From the NCBI RefSeq assembly GCF_007954355.1, contig NZ_VOLR01000020.1:24108-88107 (forward strand): a DNA stretch of 64,000 nt. Direction: 5' to 3'. The stretch is from Colwellia hornerae. Lineage in GTDB: Bacteria; Pseudomonadota; Gammaproteobacteria; Enterobacterales; Alteromonadaceae. Under the pieces are notes generated by a model. It made no database searches, was not told the origin of the DNA, and worked only from the letters and a program-made list of their open reading frames with translations. Both the position numbers and the translations under genes were made by a program. Numbering within the stretch: position 1 is the first letter of the stretch; each line of letters starts with the position of its first letter. Below are positions 39,691-50,213 of this stretch, one piece after another.

Positions 39691-40530
39691 ATGGAAATTC
39701 AGGTTGTCGATTATCAAGATAAAGACGCTGGAAAATTATTTGTTCAAAGCTTAAGAGAAACAGGTTTCGGTGTATTAATTAACCACCCTATTGAACAACA
39801 ACTTGTGGAATCTATTTATAAAAATTGGTATCAATTTTTTAGCAGTGAAGAAAAGCATAACTTAAGTTTTGATCCCAAAAAACAAGATGGCTACTTCTCA
39901 ACTGAAATTTCTGAAACGGCTAAAGGCCATGCTAATAAAGACATAAAAGAGTACTTCCATGTTTATCCTTGGGGCAGAATCCCTGAGCAACTCAAAGATG
40001 AAATACTGACTTATTATAAGAAAGCCTCTGAACTCGCTGCAGAATTACTTGATTGGGTCGAAAAATATAGCCCGGTCGAAGTCTCAGCAAAGTATTCAGA
40101 GCAACTGGCGAATATGATCAAAGATACGCCAAATACCTTATTACGTATTTTGCATTATCCGCCATTAAGTGGTGATGAAGAGCCGGGCGCAGTTAGAGCG
40201 GCAGCACATGAAGACATAAATTTATTAACGATATTACCCGCAGCAAATGAACCCGGCCTGCAAGTCCAACAACAAGATGGCTCATGGATAGATGTGCCCA
40301 GTGATTTTGGCAGTTTAATTATTAATATTGGTGATATGTTACAAGAAGCCTCAGGTGGATATTTTCCATCAACCAGCCACAGGGTTATTAATCCCTCAGG
40401 CAAGGCCAGTAAAAAATCTAGAATATCATTACCCTTGTTTCTTCACCCACGAGATGAAGTTGTCCTATCTGAACGACATACTCAAAAAAGTTATTTATTA
40501 GAAAGACTAAAAGAGCTTGGCGTAAAATAG
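39691..40530 (+). CDS. 2-oxoglutarate/Fe(II) oxygenase, isopenicillin-N-synthase-like
   Basis: A non-haem iron oxygenase of 279 residues. The double-stranded beta-helix ligands are visible: His and Asp in AAHEDINLLTILPA, the distal His in STSHRVINP, and the Arg-x-Ser pair for 2-oxoglutarate in SRISLPLFLHPR. The N-terminal DIOX_N domain is recognisable (QSLRETGFGVLINHPI). The substrate is unknown. AGGGA precedes ATG 39691; an in-frame start at 39631 is not supported by a ribosome site. It stands alone between terminators of ald and trxB. Confidence 0.87.
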   Translation: MEIQVVDYQDKDAGKLFVQSLRETGFGVLINHPIEQQLVESIYKNWYQFFSSEEKHNLSFDPKKQDGYFSTEISETAKGHANKDIKEYFHVYPWGRIPEQLKDEILTYYKKASELAAELLDWVEKYSPVEVSAKYSEQLANMIKDTPNTLLRILHYPPLSGDEEPGAVRAAAHEDINLLTILPAANEPGLQVQQQDGSWIDVPSDFGSLIINIGDMLQEASGGYFPSTSHRVINPSGKASKKSRISLPLFLHPRDEVVLSERHTQKSYLLERLKELGVK

Positions 40531-40627
40531 CGATAGGTGGTGGTTTATAAGGGTTATATGCCATCACTGTCCATTTAACCTTGCACTTAGCGCAATCTTT
40601 TATCAAAAAAGTAATTTACCCTCTTGA

Positions 40628-41650
<1,023 letters not shown>

Positions 41651-41652
41651 TC

Positions 41653-42369
41653 ATTAAAAACCAGATTGTCGCATTACTCGGTGTCGATGATCTGGCATTT
41701 CCTCCCTTAAAGCATGCGCTAATTGAACCCAATGGCTTACTTGCCGTTGGTGGAGATTTATCGATAGCGCGATTAAAGTCAGCTTATCAAAGTGGCGTGT
41801 TTCCTTGGTATAGCGATGGCGAACCCATTATGTGGTGGAGCCCAGATCCGCGTGGCATTATTCTAACTGACCAATTACGTATTAATCGCACTTTGCGAAA
41901 AGTACTAAAACAACAGAACTTCACCGTAACCTTAAATCAAGCCTTTGACCGTGTTATTCATTATTGTGCAGATGCTCCCTTTCGTAAGGAGGATACTTGG
42001 ATAGTTGATGATATGTTAGCGGCTTATCAACACTTGCATGATAATGGTGACGCACATTCGATAGAAGTCTGGATGGATGGTGAATTGGCAGGTGGTTTAT
42101 ATGGCGTGGCAATTAATGGCAGCTTTTCGGGTGAATCTATGTTTTATCGAAAAAGTAATGCTTCTAAAATCGCATTAGTTTATTTAAATGCCCTATTAAA
42201 AAGCCAAAATGTTCCATTAATTGACTGCCAAATGCTCAACCCTTTTTTAGAAGACATGGGCTGTGTCGAGGTTTCTCGCTCACAGTTTATGACATTAAAG
42301 GAAAAAGCGTTAGCGGTTTTATTACCGACAGATTTTTGGTTACCTCGCCAACTGACAGAAGAGCCCTAG
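41653..42369 (+). CDS. aat: Leucyl/phenylalanyl-tRNA-protein transferase, apparent ATT start
   Basis: Adds Leu or Phe from tRNA to proteins with N-terminal Arg or Lys, marking them for ClpS-ClpAP. Family segments [58 protein letters not shown] and GESMFYR are present. The first conventional start in frame is GTG 41797, which would delete the conserved N-terminal 48 residues. Upstream the frame is open to a TAA just before; the only plausible start is ATT 41653, nine bases after AAAGG (41639-41643) and two bases after the trxB stop. This gives 238 residues against 234 in E. coli. AUU initiation is known for infC. Confidence 0.88.
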   Translation: MKNQIVALLGVDDLAFPPLKHALIEPNGLLAVGGDLSIARLKSAYQSGVFPWYSDGEPIMWWSPDPRGIILTDQLRINRTLRKVLKQQNFTVTLNQAFDRVIHYCADAPFRKEDTWIVDDMLAAYQHLHDNGDAHSIEVWMDGELAGGLYGVAINGSFSGESMFYRKSNASKIALVYLNALLKSQNVPLIDCQMLNPFLEDMGCVEVSRSQFMTLKEKALAVLLPTDFWLPRQLTEEP

Positions 42370-42370
42370 T

Positions 42371-43072
42371 ATGAACACAAATTTTCAGTTAGGCATTACC
42401 GGTTCGTTTCCTTGTAACTACTTGCCCAACCAAGAAGAGCGTTTATTGATTGCAACCGACGAGCGTTTACATAACAGTGAACATTATGGTTGGTTAATGT
42501 CACAAGGCTTTAGACGCAGTGGTGATCAAATATACCGACCGCACTGTGAACTTTGCTCTGCATGCAAATCTCTGCGGGTCTTAGTTAAAGAATTTATTTT
42601 ATCTAAAAGCCAAAAACGAAATATAAAGAAAAATAATCTATTCTCTATCAATATTTCAGCTGAAAAAAAAGCGATTTATTACCCGCTTTACGAAAATTAT
42701 ATCAATACATTACATACCGATGGCTCAATGTTCCCGGCAACAAACGATCAATACAATAGTTTTATCAGTTGTAATGTCACAGAGCAACTCTACCTTGAAA
42801 TTTGGCATGATAATCAACTTATTAGTGTTGCAGTAACCGATGTACTAAAAGATGCCCTATCAGCCGTATATACCTTTTATCATCCGGATTATAATAAGCA
42901 CGGTTTAGGTGTGTTTTCTATTTTGCAGCAACTGTATTTAGCAAAAGATATGCAAAAGAACTTTCTTTATCTGGGTTACCAAATTGATGACTGCAAAAAG
43001 ATGAACTACAAGGATCGTTATTACCCACACCAAGTCTTGATAGAAAACAGATGGCAAACGGTAAATAAATAA
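42371..43072 (+). CDS. bpt: Aspartate/glutamate leucyltransferase
   Basis: Adds leucine to proteins with N-terminal Asp or Glu, the second branch of the bacterial N-degron pathway. The 233 residues carry the conserved cysteine cluster, [13 protein letters not shown] and [15 protein letters not shown], and the GNAT-like C-terminal part with [21 protein letters not shown]. It follows aat by one base, so both N-end transferases are coexpressed with trxB upstream and infA downstream. Confidence 0.94.
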   Translation: MNTNFQLGITGSFPCNYLPNQEERLLIATDERLHNSEHYGWLMSQGFRRSGDQIYRPHCELCSACKSLRVLVKEFILSKSQKRNIKKNNLFSINISAEKKAIYYPLYENYINTLHTDGSMFPATNDQYNSFISCNVTEQLYLEIWHDNQLISVAVTDVLKDALSAVYTFYHPDYNKHGLGVFSILQQLYLAKDMQKNFLYLGYQIDDCKKMNYKDRYYPHQVLIENRWQTVNK

Positions 43073-43150
43073 CACTATAGCTTTACATTCCGGCCTGTTT
43101 TCGGCATTATCTGCCCAGATTTTTGTTTATGCACAACTTTAGAGGTTTAG

Positions 43151-43375
<225 letters not shown>

Positions 43376-43393
43376 TTAAGACCCTATAAAGCT

Positions 43394-43428
43394 AAAAGCC
43401 CTGTGAATATTATTCACAGGGCTTTTTT
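43394..43428 (+). terminator. Terminator of infA
   Basis: AAAAGCCCTGTGAATA pairs with TATTCACAGGGCTTTT around one base; six T end at 43428. The A-run on the left may also stop minus-strand transcription from the phosphatase gene. Confidence 0.95.
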
Positions 43429-43475
43429 ATTACTTTAGCTATGTATCTTTAAACCTAAAATTCAATCATTGACGA

Positions 43476-43946
43476 TTATGCCAACTTTTTTAATAAGCCG
43501 TCGCTAGCATCTTCAACTAAATCTAAGACAAACTTAAATCCCCTCGCTCCACCATAATATGGATCAGGTACTTCTAGTTCTTCAAAATTATCTGCATATT
43601 CTAAAAACAATTGAATTTTTTCATGTAAATGCTCTGGTGCTAATTTTTTTAGTTCTTTAACATTATGCTCGTCCATCGCTAAAACTAAATCAAATTTGGT
43701 AAAGTCTTCAACGATAACCTTACGTGCTTTAATTTTGTCAAATGAGTAACCACGTTCAGTGCCTATCTTTTGCGCACGATGATCAGGTTTTTCACGCGCA
43801 TGAGAGCCCGTTGTACCCGCAGAATCTATAATTAAAGAAATACCCTTTTCTTTAACTTTATGACGAAAGACCGCCTCAGCACTTGGCGAACGACAGATAT
43901 TGCCCATACAGACAAACAGAATACTATTTATTTCTTTATAATTCAT
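43476..43946 (-). CDS. Low-molecular-weight protein-tyrosine phosphatase
   Basis: Cysteine phosphatase of 156 residues. The active-site loop is VCMGNICRSPSAE, with nucleophile Cys13 and Arg19; the general acid Asp is in EVPDPYYGG. ATG 43946 gives the usual distance to the P-loop; ATG 43979 would add 11 residues. No polysaccharide-export genes lie next to it, so it is not obviously part of a capsule system. Confidence 0.9.
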   Translation of the reverse strand: MNYKEINSILFVCMGNICRSPSAEAVFRHKVKEKGISLIIDSAGTTGSHAREKPDHRAQKIGTERGYSFDKIKARKVIVEDFTKFDLVLAMDEHNVKELKKLAPEHLHEKIQLFLEYADNFEELEVPDPYYGGARGFKFVLDLVEDASDGLLKKLA

Positions 43947-44231
43947 AAGTTTAGTTACCAATCTCCATGTATTTGACATCTGACCATTAGTATTTTCATA
44001 CTATTAAAATCAATGACTTATGTATTGTTAATGAATTTAACGAAACTATCTTGAGCTATTTTTATAAGAAGGTAAAGGATAATTCTCGATAGAAAGTGAC
44101 TCACATCAAACTAAATTTAATCAGCAAAATAATGAATAAAAAATTCTATGGGATAATAAATCATATCGATACTGCTGATTAAAATAATCAAACTTTACTG
44201 TTCTTATAAGCTAAACAACTAAACAACTAAA

Positions 44232-45773
44232 CTATGACTTTGTCGTGTCTGAGTCATTATCAACACCAACATTGTCATTGTCAGTATCTTCAACTTTTGG
44301 TGTCCCGTTAGCATTAAATTCAGCTATCGCTTCACCAGAGGACTCCCAATGTTCTTTTTCTTCGTCTGTTGCTTTAGGCGAAAACAATCCAGTAAAAGCA
44401 TAGAAAATTCCAATGAGGGGCGCGGTCCAACAAGCAAACGCTAGTGGAATATACAAAAGATTTTCTATGTTACCATCAGCAATACCAAGACCAAGTGCTG
44501 AAATTACAAAGGCACCACCCGCGTTCCAAGGAATAAGGGGTGACATTAATGTGCCACCTTCTTCAATTGCGCGTGACAGGTTTAATGTTGAATAACCCAT
44601 ACCACGGTAAACCGGAGAGTACATTCTTCCCGGTAAAGCGATAGATAAGTAAGGGTCTCCAGCGACTAAGTTAGTTGCAAACGCAGTGCCAATAGCTGCG
44701 GTTTGGGTACCTGCAAAACTACTGACTTTACTTTTAATGGCATTAATAATTGACTTCAAGCAACCCGTTTTCTCGAGCGCACCGCCAAAGCCTAAAGCAA
44801 TTAATATCAAGGAAATAGTCCACATCATTGATTGAATGCCACCACGATTTAGCAAAGTGTCAATTTCTTCAATACCGGTACTTATTGAATAGCCATTATT
44901 GGCAAAGTCGAAAATTGATTGCAGACTATGGCCCTGAAAAATCATTGCCGTTGCTCCGCCCGCTACAACACCAGCGAATAGGGATGGCATGGGAGGATAT
45001 TTTTTTATTGCTAAGCCCATCACAACCAAAGCTGGCAATAATACCCATCCTGAAATATAAAAGTTTTCATCTAAAGCGCTAGTGATAGCGTTAATTTTTT
45101 CAAATGAAATGCTTTGGGTGTCTATTACAAAAAATCCAACTAACAAATATATGATAAGCGCGATCAGCATGGCGGGGATGGTAGTTGCCATCATATTTTT
45201 TATATGAGAAAAAACATTCGTTCCAGTAACTGCAGGAGCCAAATTAGTTGTGTCGGAAAGGGGGGATATTTTATCGCCAAAAAATGCACCGGAAACTACT
45301 GCACCAGCAGTCCAATACGCTGGAATATCAAAACCCTCGCCAATGCCCATTAAAGCCAAACCAACAGTGCCAACACTCGCCCAGCTAGTGCCAATGGAAA
45401 CAGAAACTACTGCACAAATTATCATACCAGCAGCTAAAAAGATTTCGGGCGAAAGTACCTTTAAGCCAAAATAAATAATACTGGGTACCGTCCCGCTGGC
45501 AATCCAAACGCCAATGATCATGCCAACCGTTACCAAAACAGACACCGAAGGCAAAGCGACGTGAATAACATGAAAAATTCCTCTTTCGATATCTTTCCAT
45601 TTAAGTCCTAATTTAATGCCAACAATACTGGTAATAGCTAAGCCAATGGCTAGAGGAATGTGTGGCTCGAAAACGCCAAAGTAAAAAATTTGTGTTCCAA
45701 GTATAAGCAGAGTTAACACGACAGGTGTCAAAGCAAGTAATAAACCCGGCTTAGCATTTTTTGTCCGGTTCAT
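44232..45773 (-). CDS. nhaC: Na+/H+ antiporter NhaC
   Basis: Secondary transporter of the NhaC family, 513 residues, about 11-12 membrane helices, with an acidic Asp-rich tail facing the cytoplasm. Typical segments are VSIGTSWASVGTVGLALMGIG, GAVVSGAFFGDKISPLSDTTNLA and EEGGTLMSPLIPWNAGGAF. GAGGT lies seven bases before the ATG. It may trade sodium for protons or another cation pair; the solute is not certain. The 252 bp downstream to the phosphatase hold nothing I recognise. Confidence 0.9.
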   Translation of the reverse strand: MNRTKNAKPGLLLALTPVVLTLLILGTQIFYFGVFEPHIPLAIGLAITSIVGIKLGLKWKDIERGIFHVIHVALPSVSVLVTVGMIIGVWIASGTVPSIIYFGLKVLSPEIFLAAGMIICAVVSVSIGTSWASVGTVGLALMGIGEGFDIPAYWTAGAVVSGAFFGDKISPLSDTTNLAPAVTGTNVFSHIKNMMATTIPAMLIALIIYLLVGFFVIDTQSISFEKINAITSALDENFYISGWVLLPALVVMGLAIKKYPPMPSLFAGVVAGGATAMIFQGHSLQSIFDFANNGYSISTGIEEIDTLLNRGGIQSMMWTISLILIALGFGGALEKTGCLKSIINAIKSKVSSFAGTQTAAIGTAFATNLVAGDPYLSIALPGRMYSPVYRGMGYSTLNLSRAIEEGGTLMSPLIPWNAGGAFVISALGLGIADGNIENLLYIPLAFACWTAPLIGIFYAFTGLFSPKATDEEKEHWESSGEAIAEFNANGTPKVEDTDNDNVGVDNDSDTTKS

Positions 45774-45800
45774 ATAAATACCTCATCTTTGTTATTGATA

Positions 45801-45826
45801 AACGATGGCAATGAATAACCATCGTT
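45801..45826. repeat. Stem-loop between nhaC and the Grx-MauE gene
   Basis: AACGATGG pairs exactly with CCATCGTT around 10 nt. It may weakly terminate the minus-strand Grx-MauE transcript; no T-tract follows on that strand. Confidence 0.5.
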
Positions 45827-45908
45827 GTTTTGATGTTACTAAATACGCTAGTGCAAAGCGTTAGTGATTAAGACATCCCCTAACAACCTCACTAATTTCC
45901 TGGTGCTG

Positions 45909-46667
45909 TTAACAAGAGTAAGTCATTAAATCTGACGCTTCTGATAGCATCCATATACCCGCTATAATCATAAATAAATTTTCAGTAATAGATACTAAGC
46001 CTAGGGGCACATTACTATTCCCCCCGACACACGCACATTTTAATTCACGCTTATCAACATATACTGCTTTAAACACCGATACTGCCCCTACCGTTCCAAT
46101 GAACAATGATATTGAACCCACTAGGTAACCAGGTAGCGCAGCGAGCATTCCAAGACCGGCAAAAGCTTCCGCAAAAGGATATACATACGCGTATCTAAGA
46201 TGACGCATTGCAAGTAAATCATAGGTAATAAATGAGTTTGTAAACGCAAAAAGGTCGCTCATCTTTTGAATGGCTAATAAGGTCATGCTAAAGGCAACGA
46301 AGAGTTCTATGACTGTTATTAGGCTAACGATTTCTCTATAGGTAAACGCCGTTGCTATTGCCATGAGTAACGCCATTGCAAATGTAGCTAATACCGGCGT
46401 ATAGGTAGTGCCTGTTTGAATAGCTGGCTTCATACAAAAATAGTATCTTAGGTCATCATAGCCACCTAAGCGCTCACCATTTATAAAAATTTGAGGGGTC
46501 GTTTCTACCCCCTGCTCTTTCTTAAATTTGTCAACTTCTTCACGAGTCGCCAATTTGTGGTCAGTGACTTCAAAACCCTGCCTTGCTAGCAAGTCTTTTG
46601 AACGAAGACCAAATGGACAAATATGTTCATTGGTATGCATACGAAATAACATTGCTGACTTTTTCAT
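45909..46667 (-). CDS. Glutaredoxin-MauE fusion, redox membrane protein
   Basis: A 252-residue fusion. The N-terminal 80 residues are glutaredoxin-like: HICPFGLRSKDLL with a single Cys in place of the CPYC pair, then TTPQIFINGERLGGYDDL. The C-terminal part has four membrane helices of the MauE/DoxX type with LKCACVGGNSNVPLGLVSITENLFM, whose paired cysteines resemble the redox site of MauE. It may pass electrons or disulfides across the inner membrane; the partner is unknown. AAGGAAAA precedes the ATG. nhaC is 135 bp downstream. Confidence 0.8.
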   Translation of the reverse strand: MKKSAMLFRMHTNEHICPFGLRSKDLLARQGFEVTDHKLATREEVDKFKKEQGVETTPQIFINGERLGGYDDLRYYFCMKPAIQTGTTYTPVLATFAMALLMAIATAFTYREIVSLITVIELFVAFSMTLLAIQKMSDLFAFTNSFITYDLLAMRHLRYAYVYPFAEAFAGLGMLAALPGYLVGSISLFIGTVGAVSVFKAVYVDKRELKCACVGGNSNVPLGLVSITENLFMIIAGIWMLSEASDLMTYSC

Positions 46668-47060
46668 TATTTTCCTTATTCTTAGACTATAAATAGATGT
46701 CTATTATTTATTGGCTAAAATTGAGATTATTATCGCTAATAATATCTTTGCTATAGATTAGATTTTTTATGCTTAATGATGTCATTAAATAGTTAACGTA
46801 TAAGCCAATTCACCCTATCAAAAATTATCCTTAGTTATCTGTGCGCTATCAGACACAATGAATATTTGAAAAGAAATAGATGAACAATTAACTTGTTTAG
46901 TAACCATAATGATTTATCCCCTTAGCAGAGTTTGAACTTAATTGAGTTATGTGTGATGGCGTACAGATTTATTTTTTCATTAAGCGCAAAGTATCGATAA
47001 GTTAATTTGTTAAATAAGAAAGTCTCATTTTTATATTAAGTGAATGAAAAAGGATTATAA
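46668..47060. other. Gap between the Grx-MauE gene and prpD
   Basis: The 393-bp divergent region contains dyad site A at 46950-46965 and a block (46946-46990) that matches a block upstream of usp at 37 of 45 positions. No other gene is seen. Confidence 0.6.
46950..46965 (+). promoter_or_regulatory. Crp-type dyad, site A (prpD)
   Basis: TGTGTG-ATGG-CGTACA, 95 bp before the prpD start. A clear -10 box at class II spacing is not seen. Confidence 0.65.
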
Positions 47061-48548
47061 ATGAGTAGTAATGTAGATATTAATAATCGTCCCGATTACG
47101 ACGCTGTCATTGAAGATATCGCTGATTATGTTTTAACATTTCAAGTCGCCAGCGAAACTGCTCTGGACACTGCGCGTAACTGCTTAATGGACACATTAGG
47201 TTGTGGGCTGCTAGCGCTTAACTTTCCTGAGTGTACAAAACATCTTGGCCCCATTGTAAAGGGAACAATTGTGCCAAATGGCGCACGAGTACCAGGCACT
47301 TCGTTCAAACTAGATCCGGTAAAAGCTGCATGGGACATTGGTTGCATAATTCGGTGGTTAGATTACAACGACACTTGGTTAGCGGCTGAATGGGGTCACC
47401 CTTCAGATAATTTAGGGGGTATTTTAGCTGTAGCCGATTATTTGTCTCAAGTTAGACTCGCTAAGGGCGAGCAGCCTCTTGTTATGCGAGAAGTACTTGA
47501 CGCTATGATCATGGCACATGAAATTCAGGGCGTAATCGCTCTCGAGAACTCATTTAATCGTGTGGGTTTGTGTCATGTATTATTAGTACGCGTTGCTTCT
47601 GCAGCCGTGGTAACTAAAATGATGGGAGGTAACAAAGAGCAAATAATGGCAGCAATATCGCAAGCTTGGGTCGATGGCTCAGCATTGCGTACCTACCGTC
47701 ACGCGCCTAATGCAGGCTCTCGTAAATCTTGGGCGGCGGGTGACGCCACCTCACGTGCAGTTCGTTTGGCTGACATATCAATGCGAGGCGAAATGGGCAT
47801 CCCCAGTGTGTTAACAGCGCCACAATGGGGATTTTATGAGGTGTTATTCTTTAAAAACAATAAAGACCAAACCATCAAAAATAAAAATAAACGCCAATTA
47901 TCTTTCTCCCAAGGTTACGGCTGTTATGTCATGGAAAACATATTATTTAAGGTTTCCTTTCCTGCCGAGTTCCACGCACAAACCGCTGCAGAAGCATCGA
48001 TTACTCTACATGCTCAGGTAAAAGATCGTTTGGCCGATATTGACAAGATAGTGATCCGCACACATCAGTCAGCTATTCGTATTATTTCAAAAGAGGGGTC
48101 GCTTGCCAACGCTGCCGATCGCGATCATTGCTTACAATACATGATTGCGGTTCCTTTGGTTTTTGGCAGTTTAACCGCCGACAATTATGAAGACAGTTTT
48201 CACAACGCACATCCTATTATCGATGAACTGCGTGATAAAATGCAGGTGATCGAAGACAAACGCTTCACTGCAGAGTATTTAGAAGCAGATAAACGCTCTA
48301 TTGCTAATGCTATTCAAGTGTTTTTTAACGATGGTAGCAGTACAGAGGAAGTGGTTGTTGAGTACCCTGTAGGTCATCGCCGCCGGCGTGAAGAAGGGAT
48401 CCCGTTATTAGAGCTGAAATTCAAAGATAACTTAGCAGAGCGCTTTTCAAATAAGCACTGCCAAACGATCTTCACCCTTTGTAAAGATCAGGCCAAGCTT
48501 GAGGCGACATCAGTAAACCGCTTTATGGACTTATTTGTTATCAGCTAA
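47061..48548 (+). CDS. prpD: 2-methylcitrate dehydratase, MmgE/PrpD family
   Basis: Dehydrates 2-methylcitrate to 2-methyl-cis-aconitate in propionate breakdown. 495 residues matching long PrpD proteins: [70 protein letters not shown], and [17 protein letters not shown] precedes the ATG. prpB, prpC and acnD are not adjacent, which is unusual. It carries dyad site A upstream and sits next to stress-type genes, so it may serve another purpose; the mechanistic role is an inference from the family. Confidence 0.9.
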   Translation: MSSNVDINNRPDYDAVIEDIADYVLTFQVASETALDTARNCLMDTLGCGLLALNFPECTKHLGPIVKGTIVPNGARVPGTSFKLDPVKAAWDIGCIIRWLDYNDTWLAAEWGHPSDNLGGILAVADYLSQVRLAKGEQPLVMREVLDAMIMAHEIQGVIALENSFNRVGLCHVLLVRVASAAVVTKMMGGNKEQIMAAISQAWVDGSALRTYRHAPNAGSRKSWAAGDATSRAVRLADISMRGEMGIPSVLTAPQWGFYEVLFFKNNKDQTIKNKNKRQLSFSQGYGCYVMENILFKVSFPAEFHAQTAAEASITLHAQVKDRLADIDKIVIRTHQSAIRIISKEGSLANAADRDHCLQYMIAVPLVFGSLTADNYEDSFHNAHPIIDELRDKMQVIEDKRFTAEYLEADKRSIANAIQVFFNDGSSTEEVVVEYPVGHRRRREEGIPLLELKFKDNLAERFSNKHCQTIFTLCKDQAKLEATSVNRFMDLFVIS

Positions 48549-48676
48549 GCTAATAACTTATGCTGACTATCCACCAAGCATACTCAATATAAAAGAAAGG
48601 GCTACTATTACTGTTAGCCGTAATCACTGACTTTAATCATTAAGTAACGAACAGAGCATCACTAATAGGATTTAAT

Positions 48677-48880
48677 ATGAGTAATAAAAATGAACTAAGC
48701 ATAGCAACTTATGCCGCTTTAAAAACTTGCATCGCAAATGGCGAAGAACAATCAGTAAAAGAATTATTAGCGAAACAGCCAATCCAAGCACTTGAGAAAA
48801 GCTACCTTATTGATTTAGCGAAACTAAATAACAATGCCACTATAATAAAGCTCCTTGAGGATATTTCAGTAAAACAATAA
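48677..48880 (+). CDS. Small protein of unknown function
   Basis: 67 residues, acidic to neutral, predicted to be two or three helices; ELLAKQPIQALEKSYLIDLAKLNN looks like helix-turn-helix packing of an ankyrin-like or similar repeat, but no family is recognised. AGGAT lies well placed before ATG 48677. It is 128 bp after prpD in the same direction and could be read from the same transcript. Confidence 0.65.
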   Translation: MSNKNELSIATYAALKTCIANGEEQSVKELLAKQPIQALEKSYLIDLAKLNNNATIIKLLEDISVKQ

Positions 48881-48933
48881 ATAATACCCCCAAATAATAA
48901 GCCCGGAATCGTAGGTACTATGTCTAAAGAAAA

Positions 48934-48961
48934 AGGTTAACCAAGATGCCGGGGTTAACCT
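48934..48961. terminator. Hairpin after the 67-residue gene
   Basis: AGGTTAACC pairs with GGTTAACCT around 10 nt, with an outer GTACTA/TAGTAC pair (48915-48920 and 48961-48966). It lies between convergent genes and could terminate either, though T-tracts are lacking. Confidence 0.5.
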
Positions 48962-48993
48962 AGTACAGGGAATGCTTTACTCAGTGAAGGGCA

Positions 48994-49722
48994 TTAATAA
49001 TACTTACGGAGCTGGCTTTCATAATCTGGGTCGATAAACCGTTCCAAATCAAAGAGTGGATTTTCGATTATTTTCTGAGCGTTTACGTTAACGGTTATAG
49101 AACAGCCGGCCCAGTTTACTGCATCAATACATTTGTGACTAATTAACACTTTACGTCCACCTGGCACCCAGTGACGCGTATCAATAACGATATACGAAAT
49201 AGTCCAATTATCATCATTTAAAATAAAGTCGTCGATATGGGCAACTTGTTGATCTGTGGTATAGATTTTAAATTTCTTAACTTCATCTGTTGAGCGTAAA
49301 TGCCAATCTTCTGATTTGATTTTACTGTTATCCTTAGATAATTGTGTTTCAACTAATGGCATTGGACTAGGAGACGTTCTCCATAAACCTTCGTTCATCC
49401 AATAATATGCATAACCGTAGTATTCAAATAACTCAGTTTCATACTGATGTGATATTTTTTGGTGTTCACCAACCAATGGACTATTTTCAATTTTAGAACG
49501 GGTTAAATCAAGAGGAAATTGATACTGTTCCCAGTAAGGTTCTCGCAGTGATATAGTGCTGATCAATACTTTCCGGTCTTTGCTGAGCCATTCTTTGCTA
49601 TCAGCAACTATATAACGTATTACCCATAATTTATCGTCAAAAAGGAAATCTTTACAACGACCTATTTTTTTGTCGATACCTAGTAATTGGAAACGCATAA
49701 TTTCATTAAGACTTCGTAACAT
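48994..49722 (-). CDS. Two-PRC-barrel protein, copy 1
   Basis: 242 residues with two PRC-barrel domains: one at the N terminus (EIMRFQLLGIDKKIGRCKDFLFDDKLWVIRYIVAD within 7-42) and one near 140-200 (IYTTDQQVAHIDDFILNDDNWTISYIVID). PRC-barrels bind protein or RNA partners and pyrimidine-like ligands in other systems; the function here is unknown. A paralogue of 258 residues lies at 56373-57149. AGAGGGG precedes the ATG, and dyad site C with a TATAAT -10 is upstream. Confidence 0.87.
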   Translation of the reverse strand: MLRSLNEIMRFQLLGIDKKIGRCKDFLFDDKLWVIRYIVADSKEWLSKDRKVLISTISLREPYWEQYQFPLDLTRSKIENSPLVGEHQKISHQYETELFEYYGYAYYWMNEGLWRTSPSPMPLVETQLSKDNSKIKSEDWHLRSTDEVKKFKIYTTDQQVAHIDDFILNDDNWTISYIVIDTRHWVPGGRKVLISHKCIDAVNWAGCSITVNVNAQKIIENPLFDLERFIDPDYESQLRKYY

Positions 49723-49804
49723 TGTCTTGCCCCTCTCTATTTATTAAGGCTTGTTTTCTCTAACCTCATTCCTGCTATTATATAAGGTCTTGCTATTGTT
49801 CGTA

Positions 49805-49820
49805 TGTACGCCAACACACT
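49805..49820 (-). promoter_or_regulatory. Crp-type dyad, site C (PRC-barrel copy 1)
   Basis: On the minus strand AGTGTG-TTGG-CGTACA, then 22 bp and -10 TATAAT (complement of 49777-49782). This places the dyad centre near -41.5, the class II position. Confidence 0.75.
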
Positions 49821-49940
49821 TAGTGCTTAATAGTTACAACTCAGCTATCAAGAGTAGGGTTTTAAGTTTATCTTGTTCAATATAAAGTAATGGCAACACT
49901 TATAAGGTTCATCTATTGTCATTAGCGAGCAAAATCAGCA

Positions 49941-50063
49941 CAGTCAAACATCTTAAATTACTCAATAATTAAATGTTGATGGGTCGTAATTTTCGCAAAA
50001 GTATTCTAGTGGAAGATGATTTAAAAAAGGTGTTAATTGGCGTAGATTTATAATGTTTGACTG
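49941..50063. repeat. 123-bp segment with 11-bp terminal inverted repeats
   Basis: CAGTCAAACAT at 49941-49951 and its exact complement at 50053-50063; similarity runs further inward imperfectly. It could be a small non-autonomous mobile element, but no target duplication is obvious. Confidence 0.45.
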
Positions 50064-50213
50064 CGGCATCGAACAACTACTGACCAGAATAGCTTTATGA
50101 CTAAGCACTACGACTATTGAGTGATGTGCTAAGTATCGTCAGGCTAAATGACTTTAATTTTTTGTTTACAGGAGGCATGCTTCCCGTTAACTGTAATTTA
50201 AAACATTAAACGT

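Larger units (their letters stand above)
49723..50213. other. Gap holding promoter of the PRC gene and a small inverted-repeat block
   Basis: About 490 bp. It contains dyad site C and a 123-bp segment (49941-50063) bounded by the exact 11-bp inverted repeat CAGTCAAACAT/ATGTTTGACTG. A 24-codon frame inside (49979-50053) has no supporting signal. Confidence 0.55.

Noticed and set aside
49979..50053. 24-codon frame in the inverted-repeat block
   Set aside because: Too short, without a ribosome site or known family.
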